From NCBI GenBank assembly GCA_947383835.1, contig CANDEV010000006.1, positions 124,001 to 188,000 of the forward strand: DNA of 64,000 nucleotides, written 5' to 3'. This stretch comes from an uncultured Clostridia bacterium (GTDB lineage Bacteria; Bacillota; Clostridia; Oscillospirales; Ruminococcaceae). Every line of letters starts with the position of its first letter. Position 1 is the stretch's first letter. Made by a program: the position numbers and the translations under genes. A model generated the notes under the pieces. The model made no database searches. It saw only the letters and a program-made list of their open reading frames with translations, and was not told the DNA's origin. Of this stretch, positions 8,223 through 17,615 are shown one piece after another.

Positions 8223-9053
8223 TCAGCCCTTGCGCTGTCTGACCGTTTCGTACATAAAAATTCCCGCCGCTACTGAAGCGTTGAGCGAGGTGATCTTACC
8301 ATACATTGGCAGCTTTAACAGAAAATCGCATTTTTCCCTTACAAGTCTGCCGATGCCGAAGCCCTCAGAACCTATGACAAGTCCAACACTTCCCGTCATG
8401 TCAGATTTGGTGTAATCCTCTCCATTGGCGTCCGTGCCGTATATCCATACACCGTTTTCTTTAAGAGTATCTATAACCGCAGGAATATTTGGAACTCTTG
8501 CCACGGGGAGCCAACTCGCCGCACCCGCGGAGGTTTTGAAAACGGTCTCTGTAAGAGCAGCGCTTCTGCGCTTAGGAACGATAATTCCGTCTGCGCCCGC
8601 CGCTTCGGCTGTTCTTATTATCGCGCCCAAATTGTGCGGATCTTCGATCTCGTCACAGATTATGATAAAAGGCTTTGTTCCTTTTTTTTCGGAAACAGCA
8701 AGAATATCCTCTACTGTAACATATTCAGCGCACGCGCCGCTTGCAATAACGCCTTGGTGTGAAGCTCCGCCGGACATTGCGGTAAGCTTCGAGTCAGAGA
8801 CTTGTTTTACAACAATACCTTTTTCCTTAGCCATGCTGCAAATCAATCCAAGACTTCCCCCACCCTCGCTGCTGACGAAAATGGTGTTAAGGCTTTTACC
8901 TGACTTTAAAGCCTCTATCACAGGATTTCTTCCTGCTATAAGACCGCTGCTTTCGTTTTCGTCCTTATCTATAAAATTATTTTTTTCAAGCTTTTTTTGT
9001 GGACGTGTATAATCGTTTCTTTTGGCGTTTGTTTTTTTGTCATAATAGGGCAT
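8223..9053 (-). CDS. rlmB: 23S rRNA (guanosine-2'-O)-methyltransferase RlmB/TrmH family
   Basis: This 276-residue SPOUT methyltransferase has a basic N-terminal tail, then the L30e-like substrate domain (GRNPVIEALKSGK). The knotted SAM domain shows DEIEDPHNLGAIIRTAEAAGADG, the GSEGFGIGRLV loop and LNASVAAGI. These are the three SpoU motifs, with the Asn, Glu and Ser residues of the catalytic site. RlmB methylates the ribose of a 23S rRNA guanosine (2251 in E. coli) in the peptidyl-transferase centre. GGAGGAAATT precedes ATG 9053. It is the first gene of a probable two-gene transcript with the pseudo-ATPase downstream, 47 bp away, from the promoter at 9117-9145. Confidence 0.93.
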   Translation of the reverse strand: MPYYDKKTNAKRNDYTRPQKKLEKNNFIDKDENESSGLIAGRNPVIEALKSGKSLNTIFVSSEGGGSLGLICSMAKEKGIVVKQVSDSKLTAMSGGASHQGVIASGACAEYVTVEDILAVSEKKGTKPFIIICDEIEDPHNLGAIIRTAEAAGADGIIVPKRRSAALTETVFKTSAGAASWLPVARVPNIPAVIDTLKENGVWIYGTDANGEDYTKSDMTGSVGLVIGSEGFGIGRLVREKCDFLLKLPMYGKITSLNASVAAGIFMYETVRQRKG

Positions 9054-9116
9054 AATTTCCTCCGCATATTTTAACCAAAATACATATTTAGCGTATTCAT
9101 AAATATATTCATATTA

Positions 9117-9145
9117 ATTATAACACATTACGGCAAAAAACACAA
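9117..9145 (-). promoter_or_regulatory. Promoter of rlmB
   Basis: On the minus strand, TTGTGT (9145-9140), 17 bp, then TATAAT (9122-9117), about 60 nt upstream of rlmB. Confidence 0.6.
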
Positions 9146-9161
9146 CCATATTACAAAAATT

Positions 9162-9419
9162 TTACAGAAAAATTATCAGATAAATTACCAATGTAACCGC
9201 AAGGATAGAAGCAGCCGCAAGGCTAAGCTTTAAAATTAACGAAACAGCATCGCTTTCACGCTTTGGAGCAATCCTGCCGACATACTCTCTTGCTTCTTCT
9301 TCCAGTTTTGCTGAGGGCAGATCAAGCTTGTCCGAACGAACGTATAGAACAGCTCTTTCAAAATATTCATTATCTGTGCTTGTAATCTCAACAACTCTTT
9401 TATTTACGCCTTTTATCAT
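9162..9419 (-). CDS. Small C-tail-anchored membrane protein, unknown function
   Basis: This 85-residue protein consists of a soluble N-terminal domain of about 60 residues (MIKGVNKRVVEITSTDNEYFE...) and one C-terminal hydrophobic helix (residues ~63-84) ending in IIFL. It would therefore be anchored by its tail with most of the chain in the cytoplasm. I do not recognise a named family. ATG 9419 is preferred because AAAGGA lies about 11 bases upstream. The in-frame ATG at 9431 has the same purines directly abutting it. It sits alone between rlmB and the histidine kinase. Confidence 0.7.
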   Translation of the reverse strand: MIKGVNKRVVEITSTDNEYFERAVLYVRSDKLDLPSAKLEEEAREYVGRIAPKRESDAVSLILKLSLAAASILAVTLVIYLIIFL

Positions 9420-9719
9420 AATCGGTAACATCCTTTCTGCTTTTCAACACTTGTATTTTTGCCTGTTTAGTGCAACTCTATACCATTAGTACACAAAATA
9501 TGTGGAAAACCATACCTGAAATCAAAAAAAAATTCAAAAATTGTGGAAAACATAGTGGAAAAGGTGAAAAAATGCGTAAATTTAACAACCCTTTTTCCAC
9601 ATAAATGTGGAAAAAGGGTTTACATTTTGTATATGGCTGAAATTCACAAGCAAATATAATATCTAAAAAGACCGCTCAAGATAAATGAGTATTTGTAAAA
9701 GCTTAGATATATACAAAAT
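9420..9719. repeat. Intergenic cluster of five GTGGAAAA boxes and a 16-bp palindrome
   Basis: GTGGAAAA occurs at 9502-9509, 9543-9550, 9555-9562 and 9607-9614, and its complement at 9593-9600. The last two are part of a perfect inverted repeat, arms 9587-9602 and 9605-9620 with only two bases between. It could be a protein-binding array controlling the small gene ending upstream, or the terminator of the kinase gene. The motif resembles but does not match the DnaA box. Nothing else is seen here. Confidence 0.5.
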
Positions 9720-11003
9720 TTAAATTTCAAGCACCGCGCATACGGAGCATACGCCGTCATTTACTGTATAATCTATCTTCCCGTTATAGTGACCGCAAGC
9801 AGATAATACGCTGGAAATACCTATACCCTTGTTTTTAGGCAGATTATCTACGATTTCCAAACTGTCCGAGCAGGTATTATTGCAGAGTATCATCAGCTTA
9901 CCATTTTTTTCACGGATATATATCTCTATTTTCGGCTGCTCATGCTGTTCAGATTCAAGCTCTTTACAGCCGTTGAGCGCATTTTCCAGCAAATTTGCAA
10001 GAATTGCCACAAGATGCACGTCCTTTATGGGAAGATCGGCGGCAGCGCTTGCTTTGCATATATACTCCGCATTGGCTGCGGCTGTTTTCCTCTCGTATGC
10101 CGAAAGGATATTGTTAATGGTGCGGTTATAACAGTACTGTTTTACGGAAGCTTCCGACAGTTCGCTGTCCCAGGCGTTCAGGTAACGCAGCGCGCCCTCC
10201 GTGTCCCCCGACCGTATAAGCTCCGAGGTATTTATCACATAATGCCGCATATCGTGTCGGAGATTGCGTGTGTTTTCCTCCGACTGCATAAGGCGTTCAA
10301 TCTGCTCGGACAGGAATTTCGTGTTTTGCTCCATAAGGCTCGCCTCGGCGGTTTTGCTCATGTACGATATCGTGCGGAAAACAACAAGAAACGTAGCAAT
10401 ACCCTGAATAAAAATAGCAATCAGCACAGGAGTATATGAGGCGGGCAGCATCCATACGCGGTTTACCATCATTGCCTGCGTAATATAGATCACCGTAAAA
10501 AGCGCGGAAATAACGCTGAGATACCACCATTCGCTGTTCTGCCGCACGTTGACGGCGCGCAGCTTCGGGTGGACATATTTGAAATACGTCACAAACGTGA
10601 TAAGCTGGATAACGTTCCTGATAATGATAGATAATCTCTGATACGGTTCGCTGTCCGGTTCATAGACCATTGCCGAAAAAAGGAACCCGCACTGCACGAT
10701 CATATAGAAAAAATTATAATATGTTACCAATAGAAAGCATTTTTTAGGCAGAGGGTCGGAAGATGTTTTAAAGAAAACAATAAGAGCCACAAGCATTGCG
10801 GTAATTGACAGTATAGGCGCGCCTCTGTTCATTCCCACGGTGTACATCAGTATGTAGCCCGTTATCAGCATGACCGCCATGGAGACCGACCAGATAACCG
10901 CAGTTTTTCTGCGGGAATAAATCGGTTCCCCAAGCTTGGACATGAATAATATGTGCCAAAAAAATATCAGAAAAAGTCCTATCAGTGCAGTTCTTTCGGT
11001 CAT
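9720..11003 (-). CDS. AgrC-type (HPK10/GHKL) sensor histidine kinase, orphan
   Basis: This 427-residue protein has six or seven N-terminal membrane helices (residues 1-~210), a short coiled linker (LMEQNTKFLSEQIERLMQ), and a kinase core. The phosphoacceptor motif is LRHDMRHYV, the form used by quorum-sensing kinases such as AgrC and ComD. The ATPase part shows the N box NLLENALNGC and a degenerate G box NKGIGISSV. It would sense a peptide or membrane signal and phosphorylate a LytTR-type regulator, but no response regulator lies next to it. AGGAGG lies 10 bases before ATG 11003. The 373 bp upstream are mostly AT-rich plus the pcrA tail element. Confidence 0.88.
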   Translation of the reverse strand: MTERTALIGLFLIFFWHILFMSKLGEPIYSRRKTAVIWSVSMAVMLITGYILMYTVGMNRGAPILSITAMLVALIVFFKTSSDPLPKKCFLLVTYYNFFYMIVQCGFLFSAMVYEPDSEPYQRLSIIIRNVIQLITFVTYFKYVHPKLRAVNVRQNSEWWYLSVISALFTVIYITQAMMVNRVWMLPASYTPVLIAIFIQGIATFLVVFRTISYMSKTAEASLMEQNTKFLSEQIERLMQSEENTRNLRHDMRHYVINTSELIRSGDTEGALRYLNAWDSELSEASVKQYCYNRTINNILSAYERKTAAANAEYICKASAAADLPIKDVHLVAILANLLENALNGCKELESEQHEQPKIEIYIREKNGKLMILCNNTCSDSLEIVDNLPKNKGIGISSVLSACGHYNGKIDYTVNDGVCSVCAVLEI

Positions 11004-11253
11004 TCTCCCATGACCTCCTTTCGGAAATAATCGAAATACCGTTTTCAGGCTCGGAATATGCCCGACGCAATGCGTATATTTTTATATCGGAACACTTGCC
11101 GTCATAGTAAAAATATGGCTAAAATTCACATATACTCCGCCGACACAGGGATTGTTCCAAAACGCACAAGTTTTACGTTAATGATTAACTTAAAAGCGTC
11201 TAAATACTCAAAAAGTAAAAAATAAAAATTAGGGTACAACAATAATTTGCCGT

Positions 11254-11375
11254 AAAAAAAGCTCCACAAAGGCTGAGCCTTTACCCTTATTGGCATAAAT
11301 TGCCGGTAAGGGTAAATTGCTTCCATGGGTAACAATACTTCTGTATCGTTACCTGCCTAATCACGGAGCTTTTTT
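11254..11375 (-). terminator. Branched structured element ending the pcrA transcript
   Basis: An outer stem (AAAAAAGCTCC 11255-11265 with GGAGCTTTTTT 11365-11375) encloses three hairpins. These are AAAGGCT/AGCCTTT (11268-11282), a 15-bp stem 11281-11295/11301-11315, and GGTAAC-ATAC/GTAT-GTTACC (11328-11353). The folded form is a four-way junction. The outer stem has a T-run on each strand, so it can terminate pcrA. The inner hairpins are more than a terminator needs and suggest an RNA element or a small mobile repeat. I could not match it to a known riboswitch. Confidence 0.55.
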
Positions 11376-11376
11376 A

Positions 11377-13752
11377 TTATATTTTAGAGATCTTCGCAAA
11401 ATTCGCCATAAGCTTTTTAGTGCCTACTGAGTCAAACGCTATCTCAAGCATAGCATCATTGCTTATTTTTTTGACTGAAACTACCGTGCCCTCGCCAAAA
11501 ACATTATGCTTAACGCGCTCCCCAACTCCGAAATCTGCGGAAGCGTGCTGCTTCTTTGACTGCTCTACCCTGCGATTTGCAAGTTCGCTTTGCAGGCTGT
11601 ACTTTGACACACTTTGAACGATTATATCCTTCTCGTCAGCATCGTAGGTTTTGACAGTACTGTCAATACGCTCATAATACTCTGGGCTTATCTCCTTTGC
11701 AAACCTTGAAATAAGATTGCGGTTCGTTGAGCCGAAAAGCATACGCTGCTTTGCGTGTATCATATAAAGCTTTTTCTTTGCACGTGTTATTGCAACATAA
11801 GCAAGGCGGCGTTCCTCCTCCAGATCTTCAAGGCTGTTCATGCTGCGAAGACCGGGAAAAATTCCGTCCTCCATGCCAATTATGAATACTGTGCCAAATT
11901 CAAGACCCTTTGCACTGTGTATCGTCATAAGTGAAACAACATTCTCATTTTCGTCAAGTTTATCAATATCTGTATAAAGGCTGATCTCCTCCAAAAAGCC
12001 TGAAAGCGAGGCTTCATCACCATTTGCTTCAACGTACTGCAGCATTGTTGTTTTAAGCTCGTTTATATTCTCCAATCTGCCTGCGCCCTCATCTCCGAGA
12101 AGCTTCATTGCATTTGCGTAACCGGTTTTATCCAGTACCTCGTCTAAAAGCTCGTCAAGGGGCATTGCTTCGGAGGCTTCACGAAGCTGCACAAAAATAT
12201 TCGCCGCCTTTAAAAGCGCGGAAGACTTTTTCGACAGCAACGGGTAACTTTCGCTATTCAACATAACATCGATCGGAGACATATTCAAATCAGTGGAAAT
12301 CTGTTCTATAAGCGTCACCGTTGCGTCTCCTATCCCACGCTTCGGCTCGTTGATGATACGCTTGAAACGCAGCATATCCCGCTCATTGTTCAGAACCGCC
12401 AAATAAGCAATAATATCCTTGATCTCCTTGCGGTCGTAGAACCTCATTCCGCCGATAACTCTGTACGGTATACCGCTTTGGGTAAACGTCCGCTCAATAC
12501 TGTTAGACTGAGCGTTCATACGGTACAGCACCGCAAAATCATTGTAATTGCTGCCCTCTTTTATTTCATCAAGTATAACATCCGCAACAAATCTTGACTC
12601 GGCAGATTCGTCAACAGCTTTATATATAGTAACCTTTTCACCGTCACCTGAGGAAGTCCAAAGCTTTTTGTCCTTTCTGGCTGTATTGTTGGAAATCACC
12701 GAATTTGCTGCACTAAGTATATTTTGAGTTGAGCGGTAATTCTGCTCAAGACGTATCACAGAGGCATTTTCAAACTGTTCTTCAAAATTCAGGATATTTT
12801 CGATCGTTGCACCTCTGAATTTATATATAGACTGGTCGTCGTCACCAACAACACAAAGATTTTTATGCTTTCCGGAAAGCAGCGACACCAATCTGAACTG
12901 TGCCTGGTTCGTATCCTGATACTCGTCTACCATTACATACTTGTAGAGATTTCTGTAATGCTCCAAAACATCCTCGTTTCCTTCGAAAAGCTCCACTGTA
13001 AGACGGATAATATCGTCAAAATCAAGAGCATTAGCTTCCTTCAGACGTTTTTGATATAGCTTATAAAGCTTTGCAATACCCATTTTTCGGTAATCACCTT
13101 TAGCGGCTTCCTCATAGCTTTCGGGAGTTACAAGCTTATCCTTAGCGGAGGAGATTTCACCTAAAACCGCCTTTGGAGGGAATGCTTTATCCGAAAGATC
13201 AAGAGGATCATAACATGATTTCAACAGACGCTGACTGTCGTCGCTGTCATAAATCGTAAAGCTTGACGCATATCCCAGCGCAGTAATCTCCCTGCGAAGG
13301 ATTCTTACACAAATAGAGTGAAACGTTGCGGCAGCTATGCTTTCGGCATTTTTGCCAAGCATTGCCGCAAGACGTGATTTAAGTTCACCCGCTGCCTTAT
13401 TTGTAAATGTGATAGCAAGGATATTCCAAGGATTTATCCTGTTCACAGCCACGATGTCCGCAAGTCGTGACATCGTATTTTCGTCTATACTTCCGTCATA
13501 TTTGTTTAAAAAATCAATATCATCATCCGAAATTCCTGTGGGAACGTCTTCAGCGGCATATGCATTGCCGAAATTTACCATATTTGCAATTCTATTTACA
13601 AGTACCGAAGTTTTTCCACTTCCCGCACCCGCAAGGATCAGCAGCGGACCGTTCACAGTAAAAACCGCCCTTTTCTGCATATCATTAAGCTTTCCGAAAT
13701 ATTTCTCCAAAGCGGCTCTTTTTGCCCCGATAAAATCAAGATTATTTGCCAT
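11377..13752 (-). CDS. pcrA: ATP-dependent DNA helicase PcrA/UvrD
   Basis: A superfamily-1 3'-5' helicase of 791 residues, usual length ~740-790. Walker A is GAGSGKT near residue 46 and the DExx box is in MVDEYQDTN. QSIYKFRGA, QNYRST, the VSLMTIHSAKGLEF motif and AYVAITRAK complete the set of UvrD motifs. The tail after motif VI ends in a Tudor-like fold (VGERVKHNVFGEGTVVSV), the RNA-polymerase-binding C-terminus of PcrA. It acts in nucleotide excision repair, replication restart and transcription-replication conflicts. ATG 13752 follows GGAGG; the longer frame opens with TTG inside that site. It appears monocistronic, with a branched element at its 3' end. Confidence 0.96.
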   Translation of the reverse strand: MANNLDFIGAKRAALEKYFGKLNDMQKRAVFTVNGPLLILAGAGSGKTSVLVNRIANMVNFGNAYAAEDVPTGISDDDIDFLNKYDGSIDENTMSRLADIVAVNRINPWNILAITFTNKAAGELKSRLAAMLGKNAESIAAATFHSICVRILRREITALGYASSFTIYDSDDSQRLLKSCYDPLDLSDKAFPPKAVLGEISSAKDKLVTPESYEEAAKGDYRKMGIAKLYKLYQKRLKEANALDFDDIIRLTVELFEGNEDVLEHYRNLYKYVMVDEYQDTNQAQFRLVSLLSGKHKNLCVVGDDDQSIYKFRGATIENILNFEEQFENASVIRLEQNYRSTQNILSAANSVISNNTARKDKKLWTSSGDGEKVTIYKAVDESAESRFVADVILDEIKEGSNYNDFAVLYRMNAQSNSIERTFTQSGIPYRVIGGMRFYDRKEIKDIIAYLAVLNNERDMLRFKRIINEPKRGIGDATVTLIEQISTDLNMSPIDVMLNSESYPLLSKKSSALLKAANIFVQLREASEAMPLDELLDEVLDKTGYANAMKLLGDEGAGRLENINELKTTMLQYVEANGDEASLSGFLEEISLYTDIDKLDENENVVSLMTIHSAKGLEFGTVFIIGMEDGIFPGLRSMNSLEDLEEERRLAYVAITRAKKKLYMIHAKQRMLFGSTNRNLISRFAKEISPEYYERIDSTVKTYDADEKDIIVQSVSKYSLQSELANRRVEQSKKQHASADFGVGERVKHNVFGEGTVVSVKKISNDAMLEIAFDSVGTKKLMANFAKISKI

Positions 13753-14074
13753 ACAGACCTCCAATATACTTACCTGAAATTGAAAATTAAAATGCTTTAC
13801 TTAAATAAAAACTTTATTTTAACATACAACTTATTATAACACATTACAACAATTAATTAAAGTACTATTTTTCATTTTTAACATTTTTATAATAATTACG
13901 GAATAAGTAATTTTTTTCTGTCAATACTCTTACCGGCAAAAAGTACTGCGTGTACAAAAAAACGTGAAGTAAATTTGTTAAAGTTTCCAAAAAACCTTTA
14001 CTTATATAGAAATTTAGTGTATAATATAATGGACAAGTTATACGACTTGCGAAATAATGAAAGGTCGGGATGTA
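13753..14074. promoter_or_regulatory. Divergent promoter region of pcrA and the AI-2E exporter gene
   Basis: An AT-rich gap with one promoter in each direction. For pcrA (minus): TTTAAT (13861-13856), 17 bp, TATAAT (13838-13833) with extended TGT. For the exporter (plus): TTTACT (13997-14002), 17 bp, TATAAT (14020-14025). About 130 bp between them shows nothing further. Confidence 0.6.
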
Positions 14075-15340
14075 TTGAAAGTAGATTTCAATAAAAAATA
14101 TAATACTATTTCTGTGTATTGCATAATCACATTTGCAATCTGCCTTGCACTGGTACTGGTCTGCATACGCTCAAATGAAATTTTTGCCTACATACAACAG
14201 TTTTTCAAGGTGATCGCTCCGGTAATATGGGGAATAGCTATCGCCTATATCTGCAACCCCGTTATGAAGCTTCTGGAAAAGCTTTTCCAAAAGCTTTTTG
14301 ACAAGAAAAAACCTCACCCTAAGCTTAATCGCTCACTAAGCATTTTTATAACAATGCTGCTGCTGATAACAATTATCGTTTCAATTTTGGCGCTTGTTAT
14401 AATTCAGGTTCGTGACAGTGTTATGGAGATTCTTTACAGTATACCTAACTACATCAATCAGTTGGAAGACCTGGTTGTAAAGCTTTTAGGCGATTATCCC
14501 GAAATTGTTCGGGAAATAGAGGCTCAATTGGAAACAATACAGCCAAAGCTTATTGAATTTGCCAATAACCTTATTCCAAAGCTCGGAGATATTTCTCTTA
14601 AAGTCAAGGACGGAGCAATAGGCTTTGTTGTTTCAATGAAAGACTTCATAATCGGCTTTATTGTGGCGATATATCTCCTGTTCAGCAAGGAAACCTTTAC
14701 TGCTCAGGCTCGAAAAATCACTTATGCACTTTTTCCGAAGTCACTCTGTAAAGGCATACTCCGAACCTGTGCCAAAGCAAATCAGACTCTTTCGGGATTT
14801 CTTTCCGGAAAGCTTTTGGATTCCCTTATTATTGGCATTATATGCTTTGTTTGCATGAGAATCATGAACTGGGAATTTGTCGCTCTTATCAGCATTATCA
14901 TAGGTGTAACAAACATTATCCCGTTTTTCGGACCGTTTTTCGGAGCAGTCCCCAGCGCACTTCTGTTGCTTATGACAAACCCTAAGCACGTTATACCGTT
15001 TGTTTTTTTCATAATCATTTTACAGCAATTTGACGGAAATATTTTGGGTCCCAAGATTTTAGGAGACTCCACGGGACTTTCTCCTTTCTGGGTAATGTTT
15101 GCTATTTTTGTGGGCGGCGGTCTGTTCGGATTTATGGGTATGCTTTTGGGCGTCCCCGTGTTTGCGGTAATATACGCTTTGGCAAGCGAATTTTTTGCAT
15201 ATCTTCTCAAAAAGAAAAGACTTTCTCACTCGACGTCGGACTACAAAGCTCTTGACATAAATAACCCTCCAGCTGCCAAAACAGCAGTCACATCATCGGA
15301 TAAGGAAGAAGTAAAAACAACTGCTCCGGACATGAAATAA
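14075..15340 (+). CDS. AI-2E family (PerM/YtvI-like) transporter
   Basis: This 421-residue polytopic membrane protein has two N-terminal helices and an amphipathic coiled region (residues ~105-170). A block of five or six helices follows, including FGPFFGAVPSALLLL and the FWVMFAIFVGGGLFG segment typical of the AI-2E exporter family (PF01594). The hydrophilic C-terminal tail is about 45 residues. Members export autoinducer-2 or act as Na+/H+ antiporters; the substrate here is unknown. I start it at TTG 14075, giving MKVDFNKKYNTI, because AAAGG lies 10 bases upstream. ATG 14057 is in frame but has no ribosome site. It is a single gene with promoter and terminator. Confidence 0.9.
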   Translation: MKVDFNKKYNTISVYCIITFAICLALVLVCIRSNEIFAYIQQFFKVIAPVIWGIAIAYICNPVMKLLEKLFQKLFDKKKPHPKLNRSLSIFITMLLLITIIVSILALVIIQVRDSVMEILYSIPNYINQLEDLVVKLLGDYPEIVREIEAQLETIQPKLIEFANNLIPKLGDISLKVKDGAIGFVVSMKDFIIGFIVAIYLLFSKETFTAQARKITYALFPKSLCKGILRTCAKANQTLSGFLSGKLLDSLIIGIICFVCMRIMNWEFVALISIIIGVTNIIPFFGPFFGAVPSALLLLMTNPKHVIPFVFFIIILQQFDGNILGPKILGDSTGLSPFWVMFAIFVGGGLFGFMGMLLGVPVFAVIYALASEFFAYLLKKKRLSHSTSDYKALDINNPPAAKTAVTSSDKEEVKTTAPDMK

Positions 15341-15360
15341 TATTGTAGCTTTGTTATGTA

Positions 15361-15397
15361 AAAAACCCCTAATCTTCAAAAGGATTAGGGGTTTTTT
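15361..15397 (+). terminator. Terminator of the AI-2E exporter gene
   Basis: AAAAACCCCTAATC (15361-15374) and GATTAGGGGTTTTTT (15383-15397) form a 14-bp stem with a U-run. Confidence 0.9.
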
Positions 15398-15482
15398 ATA
15401 AGAAGTACACCGAATATGCTTTAAAATTTGATTTACATAAATAATAACTTATTTATGAGTTACTGACGAATTTGTGCTAAAT

Positions 15483-17438
15483 CTAACTGCGAAGCGTAAA
15501 CATTCCAATAAGATTTTTAAGATTAGATGCCTGACCGGAAAGTTCTTCCGAAGCAGCCGCACTTTGTTCAGCAGTAGCGGAGTTTGTCTGAACAACAGAT
15601 GATATCTGTTCCACACCAACATTTATCTGTTCGATCATATTTGCCTGCTGCTCACTGGCAACAGCGATCTTACCAACAATTTCCTCAACGGAACGTGCTT
15701 TTTCGCCGACATTATTCATAGCTGATGCAGTCGCTGTGGCAATTGACATACCCTTAGTTACAGCGTCCATAGAGTGTTCGATAAGAACTGTAGTATCCTT
15801 TGCAGCCTCTGCCGATTTTGAAGCAAGATTTCTTACCTCGTCGGCAACGACCGCAAATCCCTTTCCTGCCTCCCCTGCTCTTGCTGCTTCTACTGCGGCA
15901 TTGAGAGCAAGAATATTTGTCTGGAACGCAATATCCTCAATAGCCTTAATAATATCACCGATCTGATCGGAAGTGCTGCTGATATTGTTCATCGCCTCTG
16001 TAAGGCGCTCCATTTCACGGTTTGCACCTTCAATATAGGTTGCAGTCTCATTAACAAAAGCACTTGCATTTACACAGTTGTGAGAATTCTGCGAAACTTG
16101 CTCAGATATCTCATGAATTGTCGCGGCAAGCTGCTGAACGGAAGAAGCCTGCTCTGTTGTACCCTGAGAGAGATTCTGAGCCGCCGAAGAAACCTGATCT
16201 GCGCCTACAGATACCTGATCCGCGGCAGTATTTATATTGTCAATAATACCGTTAAGCTTTGTAACAATATCGCCCATAAACGTAAGTATTTTACTGAAAT
16301 CTCCCGAATAATAATTTTCATTTTCCGTATCGTTTACTGCAAGGTTTCCGTTTGAAATTTCTCCCAAAACCCTGCCTATATCTTTAATAATGTTATCAAG
16401 CTTGAAAAGCATAGTTGTTGTTGCTTCCGCAAGAACTCCTGTCTCGTCCTTTGCTCTTACCACAGGAACAGGACTTGAAAGATCGCCGCCTGCGAGCAGA
16501 TCAATACGCTCTGCACAGCTTTTAACAGGCTTGCCGATAACCTTTCCAAGACGAAGAGAAAGAATTATGGAAACACTCAATGCAATAACAGTGATAACAA
16601 CCGTTGTAGAGATCGCCGTATATGTATCGCCCATAAAGTCAGATTGCGGAGCATAAATTGCCAAGGACCAACCATTTGTACCGTCCACAGGGTGATATGC
16701 AGCAAGCTGATCTACTCCCTTATATTTGTAATTTTCAAAACCACTCTCACCGTTTTTCATCTTTTCACGCATTGCAAGAACAGCATCATATCCGGCAGCC
16801 TGCTTATCTGTTTCAATTTCACCGTTTTTAACAATATTCATATCAACGTCAGCAATTATATTGCCGTCCTTGTCGATCATATATGCCGCGCTGTTATCGC
16901 TTACATTTATGTCGCTGACAATATCATTTAGAAATTCTTCATGAGGAACAACATAAACACAGCCTGCAAGTTCGTTTCCGTTATAAAGAGGCGCTGCAAC
17001 AATTATTGTAAGCTTGCCTGTTACTTTTGACACCAAAGGCTCGGAAATATGCGCTTTACCTTGCATTGCCATTTGAAAATATTCACGGTCATTATATGTA
17101 TTCCCGTCAATTCCATTACCGTTTGTGTCAATAAGATTACATCTTTCAAGATCATATCTTTTCGCCCATTCGCTAAGCGTCTCTTTCTTTTCTTCGTCAG
17201 AAACATTAGGGTCTGAAAGCTTATACACTCCGCCCAGACCGGCTGCTATATTTGAATATGCCTCCAATTCCCATTTGGCTCTGTCAGAAGCAACCTGAAC
17301 AATTTCCTCCATATTGCCTTTAACAATATGAGTTGCCGAAATGTACATTGCCGTTATTGCTGCCGACCCCAGAAAAAATAAAGACAATCCTACCAAAAGA
17401 ATAGCTGTGCAGACAATTCTGCGTTCAATAGATTTCAT
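15483..17438 (-). CDS. Methyl-accepting chemotaxis protein with dCache sensor
   Basis: A chemoreceptor of 651 residues. TM1 is near residues 8-33. A ~240-residue extracellular double-Cache domain follows (KWELEAYSNIAAGLGG...YNDREYFQMAMQGK...YHPVDGTNGWSLAIYAP), the fold that binds amino acids or organic acids. Then come TM2 (~277-300), one or two HAMP-like segments and the signalling coiled coil. The hairpin tip is the highly conserved AFQTNILALNAAVEAARAGE, which contacts CheA and CheW. There is no C-terminal CheR tether. ATG 17438 is preferred over the in-frame GTG at 17447 since AAGGGTGA lies just before it. No other chemotaxis or flagellar gene is in the window. Confidence 0.95.
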   Translation of the reverse strand: MKSIERRIVCTAILLVGLSLFFLGSAAITAMYISATHIVKGNMEEIVQVASDRAKWELEAYSNIAAGLGGVYKLSDPNVSDEEKKETLSEWAKRYDLERCNLIDTNGNGIDGNTYNDREYFQMAMQGKAHISEPLVSKVTGKLTIIVAAPLYNGNELAGCVYVVPHEEFLNDIVSDINVSDNSAAYMIDKDGNIIADVDMNIVKNGEIETDKQAAGYDAVLAMREKMKNGESGFENYKYKGVDQLAAYHPVDGTNGWSLAIYAPQSDFMGDTYTAISTTVVITVIALSVSIILSLRLGKVIGKPVKSCAERIDLLAGGDLSSPVPVVRAKDETGVLAEATTTMLFKLDNIIKDIGRVLGEISNGNLAVNDTENENYYSGDFSKILTFMGDIVTKLNGIIDNINTAADQVSVGADQVSSAAQNLSQGTTEQASSVQQLAATIHEISEQVSQNSHNCVNASAFVNETATYIEGANREMERLTEAMNNISSTSDQIGDIIKAIEDIAFQTNILALNAAVEAARAGEAGKGFAVVADEVRNLASKSAEAAKDTTVLIEHSMDAVTKGMSIATATASAMNNVGEKARSVEEIVGKIAVASEQQANMIEQINVGVEQISSVVQTNSATAEQSAAASEELSGQASNLKNLIGMFTLRS

Positions 17439-17562
17439 AGTTATCACCCTTTTTCAAAAATGTACTAAAATTTCTAAAAAAATTTAATAATTTTAGTGAT
17501 AATTAACATTAACAAATACATTATAACATATATGAAATAAAAAAGCAAGCAAAAATTAAAAA

Positions 17563-17595
17563 ATATGCGGCACAATTTTTTAAATGCACCGCATA
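17563..17595 (-). terminator. Terminator of the copA-copZ operon
   Basis: On the minus strand TATGCGG and CCGCATA (17589-17595 and 17564-17570) pair around an AT-rich loop and are followed by TTTTTTAATTTTT, 20 nt past the copZ stop. Confidence 0.65.
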
Positions 17596-17615
17596 AATAA
17601 TAGCTATGATCTTGA

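Noticed and set aside
9502..9620. DnaA-box cluster or replication origin
   Set aside because: The boxes read GTGGAAAA, not TGTGGATAA/TTATCCACA, and no dnaA, dnaN or AT-rich unwinding region with boxes is nearby.
11126..11335. Possible 69-codon small protein upstream of the kinase gene
   Set aside because: It overlaps the branched pcrA tail element, has no ribosome site and no sensible composition.
11254..11375. tRNA or M-box riboswitch
   Set aside because: The cloverleaf-like outline lacks the T-loop, anticodon arm and CCA geometry of tRNA, and the M-box conserved loops are absent.
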